Assembly (NCBI GenBank): GCA_018697195.1
Contig: CM031864.1
Coordinates: 29,377,668 to 29,441,667, forward strand
From: Certhia americana
Lineage: Eukaryota > Chordata > Aves > Passeriformes > Certhiidae
Direction: 5' to 3'
Length of the DNA: 64,000 nucleotides
The notes under the pieces are model-generated. The model made no database searches. It was not told the DNA's origin and saw only the letters and a list, made by a program, of their open reading frames with translations. This document shows positions 36,371 to 48,310 of the stretch, in pieces (the first letter of the stretch is position 1; each line of letters starts with the position of its first letter). Both the position numbers and the translations under genes were made by a program.

Positions 36371-39300
36371 GCTCAGCAATTACTCACTCACAGAAGCCTC
36401 GCCAGCTCCTCCCGGTGCCGCGCTGAGCCAGGCCCTGTGCCAGGGAATCAATTGTCCATGAAGGGCTGTGAGCACCGTGCTGGCCACCCTGACAGGAGGT
36501 ACCCATGTCCCCCCTACCCAGGACTGCCAGCCACAGGGTGCAGCCCTCCAGCACCTGCTTCCCCACCATTACCCCCCTAGGATCCCTATGCTTGCTCCAG
36601 CAGAGTGGAACCCTATCCAAGGAATGCCCCTTCACCTGCTGGCTTTGCCCCAGCAGTGCCTGCTGGTGTGGCCTTACTGACTTGTTGGGGCAAATTCTAT
36701 CTTATGGTGGGTGGAAGAGGCAACCCATGGATTTTCATCCTGGGCTGGTTTTGGGGTTGCTGGGATCAGCTGCACCAGGTCATGGGCTCCTCCACGTGCT
36801 TGCTTTCGCCCTGTGGTGCTGCCAAAGCTGCTGTTCCTTGGTGCCATGGTTGCGCTTCCCGTGCAGGAAACTCTCGCCTGTTTAATCTGCTCAATTATTG
36901 GCAAATTCCTGCAGCAAACAATCCTTGGCTGGCAAATGACTTGCAAACAGCTTGTGGGAGAAGGTTTGCACTTGGCGGCTCGTTCTGTGTCGGTTGCGTA
37001 AGGCGGGCGGCGGAGCCCGCACAGGGGCTTTGGGATCGCCTTTGCAGACTCAAACTTTCTGCTTGATGAATATAAAAATGTCTGGATGGAGACTGGTGAG
37101 ATTCGGTGGCCGTGGGGATCTTGTTGTGGCTGATTGAAAGGCTGTGGTTGTGGTGGAGGGGATGCAGTGATCAGAAGTTTCGGGTAGTGCTTTGCCTCAG
37201 GAAGTGCTTAGCAGGTTTGGATGCTGGTGCATCCCATGATGGGCCAGAGAAAATATCCATGTGGGTAGGAACCATTCCAGGATCCATCCTTGAAGGACCC
37301 AGAGAGAGCCAGCATCACAGTTACTGCAGCTCGTCCCTCCAGTTGTGGTATTGCTACTCCTTTTTGGACTTATTTTTTGCCGTTTATCTGATTTGAGAGG
37401 TCCTTAGTGCGGGCAGCGTCATGGTCACAGACACCACGCTGGGATTTCTGTGAGCAGTGGGATTTTCTTCACCCTTCCCCTGCTGTAAATAAGCCTAATG
37501 AGGGATTTCTCCCATGAGCAGCCTCCTGGGACTTTGTGCAGGAGTGGATGGTACAGACTACGGTTCAACTGGTGTTTGCTTCTTCTGTCAATAAATCAAA
37601 AATTTTTTTTTTTCATCTCAGTGGAAATCAACACCCACTTAAAACTCCCTGATGCTAAAGCTTCCACTGGGGAACTAATAGTCACATTTGTAAACCTGCT
37701 CTGTTTGTAACCTGTGGTTTCCAAATCATCATTGCTGCCTGAAAAAACAGCCTGTTCTCCCCTAGCTAAAAATAATTTCATATGAAAGTGTGCATAAAAT
37801 GCACACTTGTTCTGAGGCAGAACCAGCGAGGGGAACATCTGCATTTCTCCTGGGGTTTGGGGGTGCTCATCTTGTCTCTGTGTGAACCAGAGCCAGCTGG
37901 GTGCTGAAGCTGGACTTGGGACCTGCTTGATGCAGTGTGACCTGGACCAAAAAAGGAGAAAATGGCTCAGAAACGGGCAGAAAGGGCAGAGGAAGGTTGG
38001 TGACCTCTTAATCGGTGGTCCTGTGAAAGTGAGGCATAAAGAGCTTCAGCCATCAGCAACTGGAGCATGAGCTCTTTGCTCCCTGGATGCCATTAGGAAG
38101 AGAGAACAAGGATCCTACAGCTGCATGCTCTGTCCTACACCCTACCTGATGGAATAGGAAGGGTTAAACTCCCTCTGCAAATATCCAGGTGGGTGTGTGC
38201 TTCACATACTCCAGTGCCTGAGCATTATCAAAGCACCATTGGCTTTTTTTTATAGCAGTAATACAATAACACGTGAGAGGCGAAGGGGTGGGGGAACACT
38301 GCTCACAATGGGGAAAAAAATCCAAACGGGAATCAAAAGGCCCTTGTGAAGTTGTTCTGCTCTGGAGCTGGGGGAGCAGCTGCTGTAAAGGCTGGATGAA
38401 TATGCTGGGGTCACTAAAAGGAAGTGCTGCTGTCGGGGTTTTGGGGAGGGTTTAATAACAGCTGCTACACCTGGCTGCCTTTTGTGAAGCCCTTGGGCAC
38501 GGTGGTTTTCATTAAAGGGTTTTGTGGGGTGGAGCATGGCCAAGGAGTGAAGGATTGCTGGCGCTGCCTGCCGTGCCCTCAGCAAACCCGGAGCCAACCG
38601 GAGGGGCACCAGTCTGTGCTGGAGCAGGAAAACCTGGCTCTCCAAGTCCTGTCCCAAAATCTGTCATCCTCTCCCTGCAAAGCCAAGCAGCAGCTGTGAG
38701 CCTGTTCTCTCTCTCTGACCTCCCAGGGAAATCCTGCACACACTTGTGCCCTGATTTCCTGCTGTGGCTGGTGGAAAGCAGGACAGAATCGTTCCAAGGA
38801 ACGTGTTCCCTGCTGTGCTGCAGGGTTGCAAGGTGAGCTCAGGGATGAGGAGGGCAGGTTGGCTTTTTTGCTTGTTTTGATGCTGCCTGGATTTTGCGAT
38901 GACTGTCCTGGAAAGTTCTCTTTTCACAGTTCCCCCTGAGCTCCCCTGTGGGTGAGGCAGGGATGTTTTGCCCTCAGGTATTTAGTGCACCTCACACAAC
39001 CCCAGTTCTGTGTGTTTGGGTGCTCTTTTCAATCTCAGAGTTCCGGAGATGGAAGGGGGATCCTTGAACAGGCACTGGCAGCAGCTGCATCTGAGAATAT
39101 CGAGGTGCTGCATGTCCTGGTGGTTTGGGGTGCTGGCCCTCAGGTGTCTGGCACACCACACAGGTGTGAGAGCACTCACAAGCACACCTGGGCTGGGAAC
39201 AGGTTCTTCCCATGGTGCCCACACCTGCATTTCCCTAACCCAGGGAGTACAATGCACACCCAGGCAAGGAAGCTTGGGGGAATGGATAAAAGATTTGGAG

Positions 39301-41396
39301 AAGTGCGGAATCAGAGCACAAGTGCAGCATCCTGATGTTGCTATCATGCTGGAGCCTGAGCTCCAGCAAGGAGTGCTGTCCTATTGGGATAAACAAGAAA
39401 AGTGACAACCCCAGGTCCAAAAGCCCAGCAATATTTTGATCACACCAGACAGGACTTTTTCCCCCCTTTTTCCTTTCACGAACGTTGGCAGTATCCAACC
39501 TGATGCCTTCTCCCTCTCCCAACCCTTTCCCAACTCTTTCCTTTCAGGACAATTAGTAAAATGTTTGGTTTTTCGTTTGGATGAATAATTAATTTCCCAG
39601 CTTGGTGAATGATTCATGTGCCATATGCCACAGCCCTGGGACGTGCCTGACACCGGCGCCTCTCACAAAGGGCATCACTTCCCTGGCTGGATGAAGGGAC
39701 AGGGTGGTGAGGAGGGAAAATACTTCTTGTTGCTGGAGATGGGGATTGGAGATCCCTGGGCAGGCAGAACTCCAGCTCTGGCTTTGGGGGGGACAGGCAT
39801 CCCGCCTTCTCCGAGCGCAGGATCCGGCCCGCGTGCCGCTCACGCGATTCCCAGCTCTATCCTTCCCAGCTCCTCTTCCCCGCCGGTTGGTTTCCTGAAG
39901 CCGCAGAGTGAGTCAGTCCCTCCCACGTGGCTGCTGGTCCCTGGGGGCACTGCCTCCCCTTCCAGGCACCCCTGCGGTCCCCAGGGGCTCCTGCTGCACC
40001 CTGACACCCTTGCAGAGCTCCTGGTCAGGGGGGATGCCCTCATTGTCCTGTGGGGGTAAAGCCTTGGGCTTCTTTGCACTGTCATGTGCCTTGCTCTTGG
40101 GAGATGGGGTGATGAGTATAGTAAGCCTGGCCTGAGGGAAGGGGCAATGGGTTGTTTCCTCCTCAACCTCGGAGAGAAGGTGGGATCACAAAGGTGGATG
40201 CTCTGGGGTCTCATACCCCTCCTTTGGCAGGAGTTAAGACAGGCCTTGCTGTGCTCTGCTCTTGCCTGTTCTCTATTTGTCCTGTGGGGCCAGCTCTCCT
40301 GTCTGCTGTCAGTGGCTTTAGGTTTCCACCAGGTCCTGTATGTGCAAATGCAGCTTTGTCAGCATCGTCTCACCCTGCCAAATCCTGTATCTGCTGAGAG
40401 GCAGTGTGGGGGTGGAGGCAGGAGGGAGATGTGGACCCACAAGGTCCAGAAGAGGGGATGTTCCCTCATGCCCCAAATCCTTGGGGGCTTCTCTGGAAAG
40501 GGGTGGTCTTGGGTGATCATTTCAACCCCCAGATCAAAGGCTGGTAAAGGCAGATTTTGTCCTTCAGCCTCATCACACCGCTCAGGGAGTCGCTTGTGCC
40601 CATCCAGGCCTCTCCAAGCTGCTGGGAGGGGCGGGAACAGGAGCTTTGCAGCAGCTTAATCCACCTGGGTCACAGCCCCAAAACCTAGAAAGAGCAAGCG
40701 AAAGTGATGGAGGCTTTGATGTTGCTCTGAACTATGCCAAGGGCAGGACTTGGCCCTGGTGTGCCTGTCCCTTAGTGTCCCCAGGGCTGTGCTCTGCTGT
40801 GGCATCCTCAGAGTGGGTGACCTGACCCCACTGGCCCCGCCTTGAGGCAGGTTGGGACCCAAGCACCTTGAGAAGGTCCTGCTACACATGCTGCTGCCTG
40901 CCGAGGGGGCAGGGATGGATTCACCCCATTGATTCACCCCTGGAGCAGGGCAGGAATGGGGTGAATTCATCAGGTAACTCAGTTTCTGTGAGCCATTTGA
41001 CCAGTGTTTTAATTATGAAGTAGTCTCCCTCGTAGAGTCAGGTGGCAGTGCAAGCCTTCAGGGGCCTTTCCACTTAATTATAAATATTAATTTGCATGCC
41101 AGCCAGCACCCTGCCTGCCCCAGATTTTGGGCTGAGATTAGTCTGTCTCAGCCAATGCCTCTCTCCACCCAGAACACCCTTTGCTGGGACAGTTTGTCTG
41201 CATGAGCTTCAGCAGTGCTCCCTGAGGGGAATGCTTGAGAGTGGCTCAGTTTGGGCCTGGGGGGGTGAATCGAGGGTTGATCTGATAACTTGGGGTTCAG
41301 CTTTTGCTTGGGGTCTCTGGTATGAAGCTGTTTGCAATGTGGCTGGAGCTCTGTGTGCTGTCCCTTAGGCTGAGGGCTGCTGGTGGGATGGGGTGC

Positions 41397-41449
41397 GATG
41401 GGATGGGATGGGATGGGATGGGATGGGATGGGATGGGATGGGATGGGAT
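41397..41449. repeat. (GATGG)n pentanucleotide array, about 10.6 perfect copies
   Basis: An uninterrupted GATGG/GGGAT repeat covers 53 bases, with imperfect copies just upstream (GGTGGGATGGGGTGC). Perfect units suggest it is length-polymorphic. Confidence 0.95.
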
Positions 41450-42429
41450 CCCAGCAATGCACAGGCACAGGGGGCACAATGGGTGCTGTAGAGTAGGATA
41501 GTGCCCGAATTGTGTTGACTTTGCGTGGGCAGTGTCGTCAAGCATCACTTGTGCTTTGCTCTGCACAGTCCCAAAGAGCAGGGAATCCTTGAAAATGAGA
41601 TTATTCTTGTTTTATTCTTGTTTTTTTTGTTGTTTTTTTTTTTTTCCTTCTTTTGACCCCTGGGGGAAGAGATCTAAAGGTGCAGGTCTTCAGCTGGAGG
41701 TGAGGGCATGTGCTCTGCTCAGCTGCTGAGCCTGGCTCTGCCAATCCCCAAAGCCCACAGGTGTGGTGGCCCCAGCAGGAGCTCACCCTCCTCCCCAAAG
41801 CCTCCAAATAAATAAAATAAAATAATCATCCTGGTTGCAAACACAAAGCATTGGATTATTATTTTTTCCTCTTCTGAAAGAGTGTTTTTGTCTGCTGGTG
41901 ATTGCTCACTATTCAATTATACTTCGGGGGATTAACATATATTTCCCATCCTGCCTCCTCTCTCATTTGCATCCTTCCAAATCCTTCTCTGCTCTTTTCT
42001 CCACCTGAAGTCTCTCTTCCCCCTTTCCTCTGAAGTAAAACTAACCCCTTTTCCTGGGTGACCTATAAAAACGCCTTCACTTTTTTTTTTTCCCCTTCTT
42101 TTTTTCCTCCAGTACATATGATGAAAAGCATGAGATCATTGGGATTTTTATAGCCTAAATCTGGCAGCTTTTTTCAAATAACTTGGATGGTGAGATGTAA
42201 TTTTAGTTTGGGTCCTTGCCTAAAAATAAAGAATAATTATTAGCACATCAGACGTGGATATTGTAAGTGATCAAAAAGGGTTTAAATTGTTCTACAGATA
42301 CCGGAGCTCCTGCCCTGTGGCAGCACAAAGGTCTGTCACAGCCCAAGTCCCATCTCAGGAGATGTGAGAAACCTTAGTTCAGAAACTGGAAGTTCTGGCT
42401 GATACGCTTTTTTTAAAAAAAAATTACTA

Positions 42430-42545
42430 ATAAGAGGCATGACTAGAGAGTTAATAAACAATTGACAGGTGAGTCAATGCTGAAGTCCGAAGCGCAGGGT
42501 GTGATTTGAGCGTCGGCTTTATAATTAGCAGTGATGTGATGGTGG
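42430..42545. promoter_or_regulatory. Candidate enhancer-like unique patch in intron 3
   Basis: ATTACTAATAAGAGGCATGA, CAATTGACAGGTGAGTCAAT and TTTATAATTAGCAGTGATG lie close together in non-repeat DNA. They include a CAGGTG E-box, an AP-1-like TGAGTCA and a homeodomain TAATTA core. This is a weak call from motif clustering. Confidence 0.2.
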
Positions 42546-44858
42546 TGTCTGTGCCTCCCAGCGAAGCCTGGTTATCCAGGAGAGGGGATGTGTGTTACTT
42601 CCAGCCACAGAAGGGTTTGGGAAAAGCAGCCCGCAGCCGGGCTGGTATGCCTGGAAGCTTGGTTTGCTTTTCCCAGCCGCTTTATTGGCTGGGAAACCAA
42701 TCACCTAAGGGTGATGTAGGGCTGTTCACACCGTGCCCAGAGGCTCTGGGCTGGCTGGATTTGCTGGGAGCAGCTGCTGTGTGGTCCCGGTGCCTCTGCC
42801 CTCACCGGGGGCCACGGCTGTGCCTGCAGGAGGATGTGCAGGCGCCTGTGTCGTAGCAGTGGGTCAGCTTTTTGTCACCGGTCGGGTAACAGGTCTGAGT
42901 GGAACCGCCTCGGTCTGGTGATCTGTCCAAACCTCCTTCCCAAAGAGCTCGTGATGTCCCCTGTCCCCCAGCGAGGACAAGGAGCATGTCACCTTGCCAC
43001 AGAGGAGTCCCATTCTTAGCAGCTAATTTAGAGCGCAGGGAAGGAGTGCCCTGAAATCGCCCGAGCCTTGCCTGGAGGCTCAGCTCGGCGGCTCCGGAGC
43101 CCTTCAAACAAATCTGGGTTAGCCGAGGACTTTGCACTCCCGGGCGCTGCTCCTGCCCCGGGGACGGGAGGTGCGGTGAGGCTGCGAGGGCTCCACCTCC
43201 ATCGCTCCACCCGTGTGGGACCACGGCTCGCTCGGATCCGTGGTGAGAGGATAGAGCTGCCCATCCCAATCCTGCTCCGCTGCCAGGAGTCTTCCAGCTG
43301 GGCAGGCTTCGGCGAGACCTGGGGGGAAGGGCTGGAGCCGGCATCCTGCCCAGGAGCATCCTCCTGGAGGTGCTCAGTCCTGGCTGGAGTCAGCGCCGGG
43401 GCTGTTCCTGCCCCCTTGGGAGGCTGGTGGCACTCCAGGGGCTGGGACACGAGCAAAAGCTGAAGGAGGGACTCGGGGTTTCCAGCGTGGCGATGGCACA
43501 ATGTGTCCCTTGTGCTGGCATTTTGGGGAGTGCTGGGGTCCCCTGCTCTCGCTGGCAGGGTGTGTGAAAGGGTGGGAAGTGACAGGGCTCTTCTCCCTCC
43601 CTCTCGCTGCCGAGTGGCCGTGCTTTATCATACTTATTGATTTTGATCTTACAACCAATTTAACAGCACAGTTCTCCCCAGCCTCTGGGTGCTTCTGACT
43701 TAATTAAGTCCCTTTCCTGCTTTCCTGTCAGTCCTGTGGGCAGCAAGGGCTGGGCACGAGCTGGGGCACGGAGACTGTATGGAAAGGGCTCGGGGGAAAG
43801 GGAAAGTGCCAGCAAGGGTAAAAGATCCCTGTAAATATCAGAGATCAGCAGTGTGATTCACAGGGAGTTGTGGGCGATGCATCCTAACTGCTGCTGGGGC
43901 CAGGCTGTGACCCCTTGCATTGGGGCAGGGAGGAAGAGGAGACTGGGAAAAGGAGCTGAAACAACCCGGTTTGCAGATGTGAGAGCGTTTCTGCTGCCAG
44001 GGTATCCTAGGAAACCCAGCCGCCTTTCTGGAGGGACAGGTTGGTACCTGCTGTACCTCAGGGAGAGGGTGAGAGAAAGAGTGCTAATTGCTCAGCACGC
44101 CAGAGAGCTGCTCTGGCCTGTAATTAGATGAATTAGTGGAACAATGACCCAATTTCCCTCAGTTTTTGGATTGCTGCAAACAACCCTGAGGTTGCTGCCT
44201 CCCTCTGTCCCATTCTCCTCCCCATCCCCTCCTCTTCCACCCCCTGCTGCTCTACTGCAACTTCGCTTCTCCTCGCCCAGCACCTGGGGACCAAGCCTGG
44301 ATGAGAGGGTTCTGCCAGCATCCCTGAGGTGCAGCATCCCTGTTCCCAGAGCAGGTGCAGGGGCTCTGAGTGTTTCCACTGCTGAACTCAGTGTTCACCA
44401 GCTCCCTCCTGCTCCAATTTGTTTTCCAGAGATGGGCTTGAAAAAAAAAAAATCTTTGTGTTTTAAAACAAAACCTCTGGAGTCCTTCCTGTGCCTGCTG
44501 GTTGCCTTCCAAGGTCATCAAACTTTCATTACTATGGATTTTTGAATGTATGTGAGGTTCTCAGCTTCTTCTCAGCAATCCCAGAGGTGGGACTCTGAGG
44601 AAGCTCCATGCCTGGAAAACGCCAGGGCAGCCGATGGCTGGAGGTGCTGCCACAGGAGCACAGAGGGGAGTGACTCCCATCTCTGAGGTGCTGCTCCTGG
44701 TCCACGTGTCACCTTCCTGGAGGGGAGGTCAGTCCTGTGCAGCTGGCATGAACGCAGTGTTGGTGGTGTTGAGACCCCAGATGGGATCCATGGGTGATGT
44801 GGGGCTGTCCTCAGACATCCTGGGGTGGGGAAAGCACTGATGGGGGGCTGCTGGGTAT

Positions 44859-44872
44859 GGGGGGGGGGGGGG
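44859..44872. repeat. Poly-G run of 14
   Basis: Fourteen consecutive G residues within intron 3, about 200 bases before exon 4. The length is uncertain because homopolymers are error-prone. Confidence 0.9.
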
Positions 44873-45078
44873 CCCTGCTTGGCTTTGTCTGGAGATGATG
44901 GCCATGAACTTATGGTGTGAGCATCAAATGAGGCTCACTGACCTTTGGGAGGAGTCGAATCTCTGTACCTGCCCAGGGAAGTGGTTTTCCTCATGGAAAA
45001 CCTGGTGTGAGAGCATGGCACTGAAGTGGCCAAGGGCTGTCCCTGGGGTAACTCTGCTCTGTCCCTGTGTGCCCACAG

Positions 45079-45182
45079 CATCCTCGCCACAGCCGGGACA
45101 CACTTCAACACCCACGTGGACCTGCGGACGCTGCGGGCCGTGCGTGTGCTTAGGCCTCTGAAGCTCGTCTCGGGCATTCCCA
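45079..45182 (+). CDS. CACNA1E: CACNA1E exon 4: end of S3, S3-S4 loop and S4 voltage sensor of repeat I
   Basis: This 104-base exon enters in phase 2 and leaves in phase 1 at CCCA|GTAAGT, encoding residues 171 to 205. After ILATAG comes the loop THFNTHVD, which is four residues longer than the Cav2.1 and Cav2.2 counterpart and marks the gene as Cav2.3. S4 follows as [19 protein letters not shown], with Arg at every third position (R-L-R-A-V-R-V-L-R) and a final Lys. These are the gating charges that move with voltage. Confidence 0.97.
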
Positions 45183-45908
45183 GTAAGTTGGATGCTCCTG
45201 ATCTTCCTCCCAGGGTGTCTGCATCTGTCCCCTGATGTCCTTGGGGTGAGAAGTGTCCTTGTGTCACCTTATCCCACCCCTCCATCTAGTGGGAACTCAA
45301 AGGTGGCAGCACTTGGTGTCCCTGGGTGGCATTGTCCCCTGCCCAGCCCGCTCCATGCTTGGCAGAGCCCGTTGGCAGCTCCTCTTCCCTGGCCAGAAGG
45401 CGGTGGGTGGATCCTTTCAGGACTGGGGTTTATTCAGGGGAGATTTCTTGGGTTTTTTTTCTTTTTGTTGCAAGATTTCATCTGTTGGCAAGGGGATAAA
45501 TAAAGAAACTAGGCTGCTGCTGGCACCAACCCTCCTGTCCCTCCTGCCCTGGGCACTGGCAGGGCTGGATCCATGCCTTGGGGTCAATGAGGGGGCAGAA
45601 CTGCACAAGCCATGTCCCACCAAGTCCAGGTGGGGCAAGGACAGGCAGGACATTGGAGTGGGGACCAGAAACAACCTCTGCTGGAACCTTGCTCTGCAGC
45701 TTGGCTTTCCCTCCCCTGCAATGGTGCTTTCCTCCAGGATCCTCTTGCCCAGAGGGATCCTCCAGGCTATGCTGGCCTCTTGCATGTCTCTGTTGACTGT
45801 CCATCCTCTCTGCTTCCTGTCTTCCTCCTGCCAGAGTTGGGATGGATGTGTCCCTGGAAGGGGGTTTGCATTGCTGTTCTGAGCTGTGCCCTTTCTCGCC
45901 TCTCCCAG
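45183..45908 (+). other. CACNA1E: CACNA1E intron 4, 726 bases
   Basis: A GT-AG intron from GTAAGTTGG at 45183 to GCCTCTCCCAG at 45908. It is unique DNA with a T-rich patch near 45450-45470 and no repeat element. Confidence 0.95.
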
Positions 45909-46061
45909 GCTTGCAGATTGTGCTGAAATCCATCATGAAGGCCATGGTGCCTCTCCTCCAGATTGGCCTGCTGCTCTTTTTTGCTATCCTCATGTTTGCC
46001 ATCATCGGCCTGGAGTTCTACAGCGGGAAGCTGCACCGAGCCTGCTACACAAACAATTCAG
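45909..46061 (+). CDS. CACNA1E: CACNA1E exon 5: S4-S5 linker, S5 and start of the pore turret
   Basis: This 153-base exon is in phase 1 at both ends and encodes residues 206 to 256. It carries the S4-S5 linker [16 protein letters not shown], which couples the voltage sensor to the gate, the S5 helix [20 protein letters not shown], and the extracellular [15 protein letters not shown]. The Cys and the N-N-S sequon (potential N-glycosylation site) in the turret are typical. CYTNNSG differs from mammalian CFMNNSG at two residues. Confidence 0.97.
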
Positions 46062-46167
46062 GTGGGGCAAGGGCTTGGCACCCTCTTCACATCCCACAAG
46101 TGGAAAAGAGCTGGGATGAGCTGTCCCTTACCTCTGCCTCCTTTGGCTCTCTGCTGTGTGCTCACAG
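46062..46167 (+). other. CACNA1E: CACNA1E intron 5, 106 bases
   Basis: A very short GT-AG intron, GTGGGG at 46062 to GTGCTCACAG at 46167. The donor is weaker than consensus (GTGGGG). The exon 5 frame stays open through the whole intron and stops at TGA 46169-46171, just inside exon 6. Retention would therefore give a channel cut off after S5. Confidence 0.95.
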
Positions 46168-46349
46168 GTGAACTAGAGGAGCTGGACCCTCCCCATCCAT
46201 GCGGGGTGCAGGGTTGCCCCCCGGGCTATGAGTGCCGGGAGTGGATCGGTCCCAACGATGGGATCACGCAGTTTGACAACATCCTCTTTGCTGTGCTGAC
46301 CGTCTTCCAGTGCATCACCATGGAAGGGTGGACCACAGTCCTGTACAAT
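46168..46349 (+). CDS. CACNA1E: CACNA1E exon 6: repeat I pore loop and selectivity filter
   Basis: This 182-base exon runs from GTGAACTAG (phase 1) to TACAAT|GTGAGT (phase 0) and encodes residues 257 to 317. The turret reads [19 protein letters not shown], with cysteines that form the usual loop disulfides, then [18 protein letters not shown]. The pore helix and filter are [19 protein letters not shown]; the Glu in TMEGW is the repeat I member of the EEEE ring that selects calcium. The start differs from the human ILEGFD by being more acidic (ELEELD); the exon length is unchanged. Confidence 0.97.
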
Positions 46350-48279
46350 GTGAGTAGTGCTATTCTGGGAGCTCTCTGGGCAGCTGGGGGTGGGGAGCTG
46401 GAGGTTATTGCTAAGTGCTGGAAGCTCAGGAGATCCAGAGTTTCCTTTGTGATGGAAATGGGGTTAATCCTTCCAGAAGAGGGGGACAGAGGGGTGTGTT
46501 CCATGCCTCCAGGCAAAGGGAGCTCTAAGGGCCTGGTCCCCATCTCTGACTCGTTGCAGAGAGCAAAACCTCATGGGCATGTCCTGCAGTGATCCTCCTG
46601 CTTTAAGGCATCCTTCCTTTGCCATCCTTCCTTTGCTCCTTCCGTGCTCCTCAGGACAGCTCTGTGAGAGTGCTCTGTGGGCATTGCAGACTGGGTAGAG
46701 GATGTTTGGTGTCATGGGAAAGCCTCAGAGCTGGGCTCAGACCCCTTCTCTGGGTCAGGGGCAGCATTTCAGTGTCCAGCAGGGAGCTGGGATGCTTGTG
46801 CTGATGGAGCAGGGAGTGGCTGGGCTGAGTTCTTGTGGTTTGCAGCGGCTGGGAGCTGCTGATGCCCAAGCCCTTGGAGTGCCCAGAGAGCAACTTGAGG
46901 GCAAAGCTGGGAAAAAATCTCCAGGAGATCCCAGTGTGCAACATTGCTGTAGGCGACTGGCCATATAAGCATGTTGGAGTTTGTGGGCTAGAAGCAACCG
47001 TGCCTGTTCTGTTCCCAGCCTAATTTCAGCATCAATTTTGGCGTCATTGTACCAGGAATGTTTTTATACCCTGGTTCCCATAACGCCCAGAGATTTGCAG
47101 AGTGGCATTGCTCTGCAGGAGGCAAATTGGATGGCATGTGGTGGGGAAACTGCTTCAGGAGGGCCTCTGTCATCTGGGCAAAGGCTGTTTTTAATCCCCA
47201 GGCCAATGTCAGGCTGTCAACATTGGGGCTCCCTTTCTCGCTCAGTCAAGGGTCCCTCTGGGGGTGCAGGATGGCCTGTGTGGACAGATGGATTGTGAAA
47301 CCTAGACTGGAGTAGAAAGGGGAGAGTTCACTGCAAAGGCTTGACCTTTCCATGAGGGTTTGGTTTTCCTCTTCCCAGAGGAGATGCCAGTGTCAGGATC
47401 TTGCTGTGTCAGTGGAGGAATTAAGCAGGATTGAACCACTTGAGTGTCCTTACCAAAAAATTTCAATTCTGTCTGTTTCTGGTGTGTCAATGGGATTAGA
47501 GACTTACCCACAGCACCTATTGACCAGGTATAATTAAGTATATCAGGGAAGGTGGTTTTCCAGTGCCCTGGGCAGCTGCTTCCACTGTCATATGTAGCCT
47601 GTGCATGCCTGTGGCTAGTGCCAGCTGCCTGCCCTGGGCCTTGTTCTTGTGTTAATGACTGTCTCCCTGCAAAACCTGCTTCCATCTGTGCTCCCCATGT
47701 CTCCCCCTTACCAGCCTTTGGAGCCTGCAGCAATCAGCAGCAGCACTGCCTGTGTTGGAGTCCTGCTGGTGGGTGTGAGGGGATGGGGAACAGAAAGTCA
47801 ATTTATGGTCTGGTGGACCTCAGGGGTTTGTTTGAGTGAGTCTGTGTTCCTTCTTCTTGGGTTGTCATTGCTGGGAAGGCTGCAGCTGATCCCTTCAGTG
47901 TCCGGGATTTGCTGATTCATCACCTGGATCTGAAAATCCAGGAGCTGGGAGCTCTGAAAACTGTGCCTACCCTACAGGAACCTCTATCTACTACCCTAGC
48001 TGCTAAACTGGGGGCTCTCTGAGCCTCCTGTGGGGATCCAAACCATCTTTCCAGCATGATTAGCAAAGCTGGGCAGACGTGCTCTGTCACCCATGTTGCT
48101 GTCACGCTCTATCACCACGTTCCCAATGGCCAGGACCATCAATTAGGTGCCTCCCTCCCCTGTTCCTCTGCAAAGAAACAGCTGTTACTGACCTGCTATG
48201 GAAGGGAGCAGGGACCTTCCTCGGCTTTTAATTGAATGAAAGTTTGGGGCTACTTGAAGACAGAAAAATTGATTTCTGT

Positions 48280-48280
<1 letters not shown>

Positions 48281-48304
<24 letters not shown>
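48281..48304. repeat. Poly-T run of 24
   Basis: Twenty-four T residues followed by AAATAAAAAG. It could be the reverse complement of a retroposon tail, but no body is recognisable to its left. Confidence 0.85.
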
Positions 48305-48310
<6 letters not shown>

